From the IMG/VR virus record IMGVR_UViG_3300025889_000655, positions 1 through 29,688 of that record: DNA of 29,688 bases. One strand, written 5' to 3'. This stretch comes from a virus. The notes beneath the pieces are model-generated. The model worked only from the letters and a program-made list of their open reading frames with translations, had not been told where the DNA came from and ran no database searches. Below are positions 27,501 through 29,688 of this stretch, piece after piece. Each line of letters begins with the position of its first letter. Position 1 is the first letter of the stretch. A program made the translations under genes and the position numbers.

Positions 27501-29688
27501 AACATAATTTGTTACACCGTTACTTGTTGTATGAGTGCCAATATCAGTTGAGGTTGCTGTTCCGTCATAATATCTACAATTCATATTATTATTTGCCTGT
27601 GTGGTTATACCGATTGCATTTTGAGCTACACCAACCCCACCAAGTGTGTCAGTGATTAAGAACTCAGTTCTGTGTGAGAGATTGTTATTACTTATTTTTG
27701 TAATATCAATATCAACTGTCCATGTTTGCAAGTTAGCACCTTGACTTGTATAGTAATCATAATATGCAGAAGTGTCAGTTGTGTCCAAATCCCCATTATA
27801 ATAAATTCTATTATTTGCAGTATCGATACTTATTTCTGAATCAGTTACAGTCCAGCCAGTTGAAGTTCCAAAGTTAGTTGAGTATGATGGTGCAGTTGCT
27901 AGTTTAACAAAATTTGCACTTGTTGTTCCAACATTGAAAACGGCACCACCATTTGAATTTGTGAATCCGAATAGTTTGGTGTTGGTTGGTGGGTTGTAAA
28001 TTTGGTTTTCTAAAGTTGAACCTGTTTGTTCAAAATTATAACTCATCACTAAATTAGTAGTTGGTACTGTGGTTGTACCACTGCCTGAATTATAAATTGA
28101 AGAAATTTCAGAACTTGATAATGCTCTTGAATATGTTAATGTTTGATCAATTTGACCATTCCAAAAAGCCGTTCCAGATGTTAATCGTGCACCAATAAAA
28201 TGATCAGTGTTTGTAAAGTACCCTGCACCACTTGTCACTAATGATGTATCTTGAGCTTTTTGTACACCATTAACGTACAATGTTAATGTATTTGCTGTTG
28301 AATCTCTAACACACGCTACATGATACCAAACCCCTACACTAGATGTGGCTGAATCATAAATATCATCTACCGTAGTACCTGTACCATAAGAAACACAATA
28401 GAATTTCCCTGCACTATTCATTCCAAAAAATTGATCACCATTACTACCGTCGCCTGTTTTAAAGAATATATTATCTTCAGTATTAGTATCGGTATTTACC
28501 CATGTTGAAAGTGTATATGAGTTTGAATTATCAAATGGGTTTGAGGGTAAATCTACATAATCATTACTTCCGTCAAAATCCCAAGCATAGGAATCTACTT
28601 TGCCTGTTGCACTTGTTGTTACCCCACCAATTTGTGTACCGTCTAAAGTTGAATCTCTAGTCAATGCTTGTTTCACCCAACTACCAACCGTAAATGAATC
28701 AGTAGCGTCAGGCAATAGGCTAGATGTTACTTCGAGGTTTGGTGTGGAAATTGCGTCAGAGATTTGACCTGTGGTTGTTGTTCCAGCATTTGCTGTAACT
28801 GAAATATTGTTAGTTGATTTATCTGGAATTATATCTTCTGTTGTGGTAGTCATATCATTATAGAATTTGATATTAGAAACTGAACCGATTAATTCTGAAT
28901 CAGAAAATCCTTGTATACTGGTCACTTTGATATACCGTAATCCTGTAAGACTAGACGGAATTGTTATTGTTTTTGACTCTAATAATGTTGAATATCCTGA
29001 ATCAGAATAAAGATTAATTGTAAAAGATGTTGCTGAATCTCTTTTCATTTCAACATAAAGTGTTTCTGCTTGTGCTTGTCTTGTAAACAATGTTGTTGTT
29101 TCATTGTTAGGTGCTGAACCGTCAGTTTCTACTGCAAATATGTCAGTCTTTGTATTATCAACTCTAATCATCAATCCCAAAAAGTCTTGTGAATCATTGA
29201 TGTTGCTATTTATACTTCCAATTCCATGTGAAAAGAAAACATCATTGACAGCACTACCTTGTGTAACTGTATCAATGTCTAACTGTGAACGAATTATCCA
29301 GTTAGTATTTGAAACAGTTGTCAAATCATAATATGCTTGTGCTAAATGTGAATTGGTTGACGGTACTGAAAAATCAATTTCTTCATTTGTTGTATCTATG
29401 GTTACTTGTGTTCCAGTTCCACCAGTTGTCCATGAACTCGTTGACAGGTCAGCAGTATATGTTGGTGTTGCTGAAACTGTTTCAAATCCATGTAACAACA
29501 ATTCATTATCAGTAAAGTCAACTGGTGTTGTACCACCATTGTTTGGTAGTTCGGTCATAACATATTGATTTAATGTTCTGTACACTTTGTAGCCAGTAAT
29601 AGATGAACCACCATCATCAACTGGTGCTGTCCAATCTAATTCAATAGGTATTCCAGTTACGGTTTGTAAGTTAGTTGGGGGTTGTGGG
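24588..29688 (-). CDS. Giant secreted Fn3/LamG surface protein, remaining part (to residue 2,188)
   Basis: Continuation of the gene that starts at 1593. The GTG near 29585 is not a start; it is Val524 inside an Fn3 strand. Residues about 854-1025 form a LamG/concanavalin-like domain (DGSNDYVDLP, TWVNT, WYHVACVRD, NGQID, SRALSSSEI). A second, partial LamG-like unit ends near 1370. Residues about 1372-1420 (NTYYYYVKSTNAVGDSG) are the second half of the Fn3 domain begun at 492, so the LamG block is inserted inside an Fn3 fold. About six Fn3 repeats follow (PPDAPTGL, LPDAPQGL, VPDAVTNL, PPAPTGLTAS, LPNAVTDL). The last 75 residues hold about three membrane helices and the end AERITR, anchoring the protein. 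Probable receptor-binding adhesin or spike. The next gene overlaps by ATGA. Confidence 0.92.
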   Translation of the reverse strand, partial: PQPPTNLQTVTGIPIELDWTAPVDDGGSSITGYKVYRTLNQYVMTELPNNGGTTPVDFTDNELLLHGFETVSATPTYTADLSTSSWTTGGTGTQVTIDTTNEEIDFSVPSTNSHLAQAYYDLTTVSNTNWIIRSQLDIDTVTQGSAVNDVFFSHGIGSINSNINDSQDFLGLMIRVDNTKTDIFAVETDGSAPNNETTTLFTRQAQAETLYVEMKRDSATSFTINLYSDSGYSTLLESKTITIPSSLTGLRYIKVTSIQGFSDSELIGSVSNIKFYNDMTTTTEDIIPDKSTNNISVTANAGTTTTGQISDAISTPNLEVTSSLLPDATDSFTVGSWVKQALTRDSTLDGTQIGGVTTSATGKVDSYAWDFDGSNDYVDLPSNPFDNSNSYTLSTWVNTDTNTEDNIFFKTGDGSNGDQFFGMNSAGKFYCVSYGTGTTVDDIYDSATSSVGVWYHVACVRDSTANTLTLYVNGVQKAQDTSLVTSGAGYFTNTDHFIGARLTSGTAFWNGQIDQTLTYSRALSSSEISSIYNSGSGTTTVPTTNLVMSYNFEQTGSTLENQIYNPPTNTKLFGFTNSNGGAVFNVGTTSANFVKLATAPSYSTNFGTSTGWTVTDSEISIDTANNRIYYNGDLDTTDTSAYYDYYTSQGANLQTWTVDIDITKISNNNLSHRTEFLITDTLGGVGVAQNAIGITTQANNNMNCRYYDGTATSTDIGTHTTSNGVTNYVRLSYDGTTFTCDLMNSSRTSVSLSHSATVSGVDMSNARYIIISDRDNTNSSVNNVVIEFENLAVTPTNSMESTIISATGLTDNTSDFQHYALTRDGSSWTLYQNGQSVATATDSTDLGTVSGSHKINLDGAIDEYFIDSTALTSNEIQTVYDMGTEPTQIATTGTTPSYDDSGVVGGNTYYYYVKSTNAVGDSGFSAQATGLAGTPPDAPTGLSATIQNTATAPRDVFLQWSAPTNVGSGTLTGFEIWRDGSLVTTVGLISSYVDIVPTAGTYTYTVKAVSTHGTSVDSNSAQVTTPNLPDAPQGLTLSIDNPDPNPLTVTVTVSPPLNDGGSAVGSYNIYTSSDDVTYTLQASNVSNPSNITVPSAGVWYFKASAVNGVGEGNLSPSNLIGTPTVPSAVSDLAFTSSTPTTLSVNWTAPDNGGSAITTYKMFVDGIQVDTTTFTTYTFTGLTTKTNYDFTVVTTNNVGDSNSSNTLNETVWGVPDAVTNLTASSTLSSITLNYDAAVPYGYPVTGYKLERESPVGGGFTVLSANIGIVTTYTDTGLSPVVEYNYRITPLSSIGDGVSATINYTTLPPAPTGLTASSTITGNMDLSWTAPSPSTGVTGYHIQRADGVGNAYATIVADTGNTNTTYTDTGLTQGIVYVYRVAAITPFGESNYSNTYSMTTYYLPNAVTDLTVTTNNLLQFVLNWSQPTLYGTFTGYQLNYTTPAGVPQTIYSSSIQDTNTKISGFDPTVEFSFRVAPITIHGTNATGNIVTGQVTSQIEIGDITVSGQATPDTRDIVFTMESLDNTTNVITATFDPALELNCEISQPALGTTQEYPSISETLDGVDAYHEFTINNSAGNIVEIDCHDTTDNTITASYTLRTDEVGNNTTDSIISIQQIKDFTDGTLGGSDSIGGVSLIILAVGIIGMIGFNRTHPAIGIGMFVVVMGGARYFNLIGDIEGIIGIIALIIVLGVAGAERITR
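29562..29688. repeat. Terminal direct repeat (circular contig overlap), right copy
   Basis: Exact duplicate of the first 127 bases. It lies inside the coding sequence of the giant surface protein and should be collapsed when the genome is circularised. Confidence 0.93.

Noticed and set aside
29560-29585. GTG at 29585 as the start of a 1,665-aa protein
   Set aside because: The frame is open upstream through the circular join to a signal peptide at 1593; GTG 29585 is an internal Val in an Fn3 strand.

Overview
This window looks like the complete genome of a circular, temperate, spindle-shaped-virus-like element of an ammonia-oxidising archaeon (Nitrosopumilus-type Nitrososphaeria/Thaumarchaeota). 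Bases 1-127 recur exactly at 29562-29688. One reading frame runs through that junction without a break, so the contig closes into a circle of 29,561 bp. Archaeal signs are TATA boxes placed about 26 nt before many first start codons (leaderless genes), GGAGG ribosome sites only inside operons, signal peptides ending FAQ or YAQ, Fn3/LamG giant surface proteins, and a two-helix hydrophobic protein of the kind that forms spindle-shaped virion shells. The DNA is AT-rich, and I see no rRNA, tRNA or CRISPR array.

Layout. (1) Virion module, minus strand, 8342 down to 1 and wrapping through the junction to 24095: a Zn-ribbon protein and a P-loop ATPase (possible packaging pair), small Lys/Arg-rich proteins (4.2-5.2 kb), several membrane proteins, the candidate major capsid protein (1939-2208), and a 2,188-residue surface protein split by the window ends. 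A small plus-strand membrane-protein operon (5.2-6.0 kb) and an HNH-endonuclease cassette (6.2-6.5 kb) interrupt it. (2) An AT-rich divergent control region (8343-9084) with a 16-bp inverted repeat, palindromes and an operator, which is the best origin candidate. (3) A plus-strand operon (9085-12052) of small proteins linked almost throughout by 4-bp ATGA or TTGA overlaps. (4) Tyrosine integrase, a secreted coiled-coil protein and a Zn protein (12.2-14.1 kb). (5) A minus-strand replication/modification operon (19449 to 14079): RHH regulator, possible nucleotide-binding and nuclease proteins, several very small Zn proteins, a PAPS-reductase-like PP-loop enzyme, an SF3 helicase, a Dam-like adenine methyltransferase and a small membrane protein. 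(6) A 1,393-aa repeat-rich coiled-coil protein, divergent from a plus-strand membrane protein.

How it fits together. The integrase and circular form suggest a provirus stage. Replication would use the SF3 helicase with host polymerase, because no viral DNA polymerase is encoded. An RHH regulator appears to control both its own operon and the plus-strand operon through matching operators. The giant adhesin and the 1,393-aa protein are the likely host-contact and virion-architecture components. About twenty genes under 60 codons were recovered by following start/stop overlaps.
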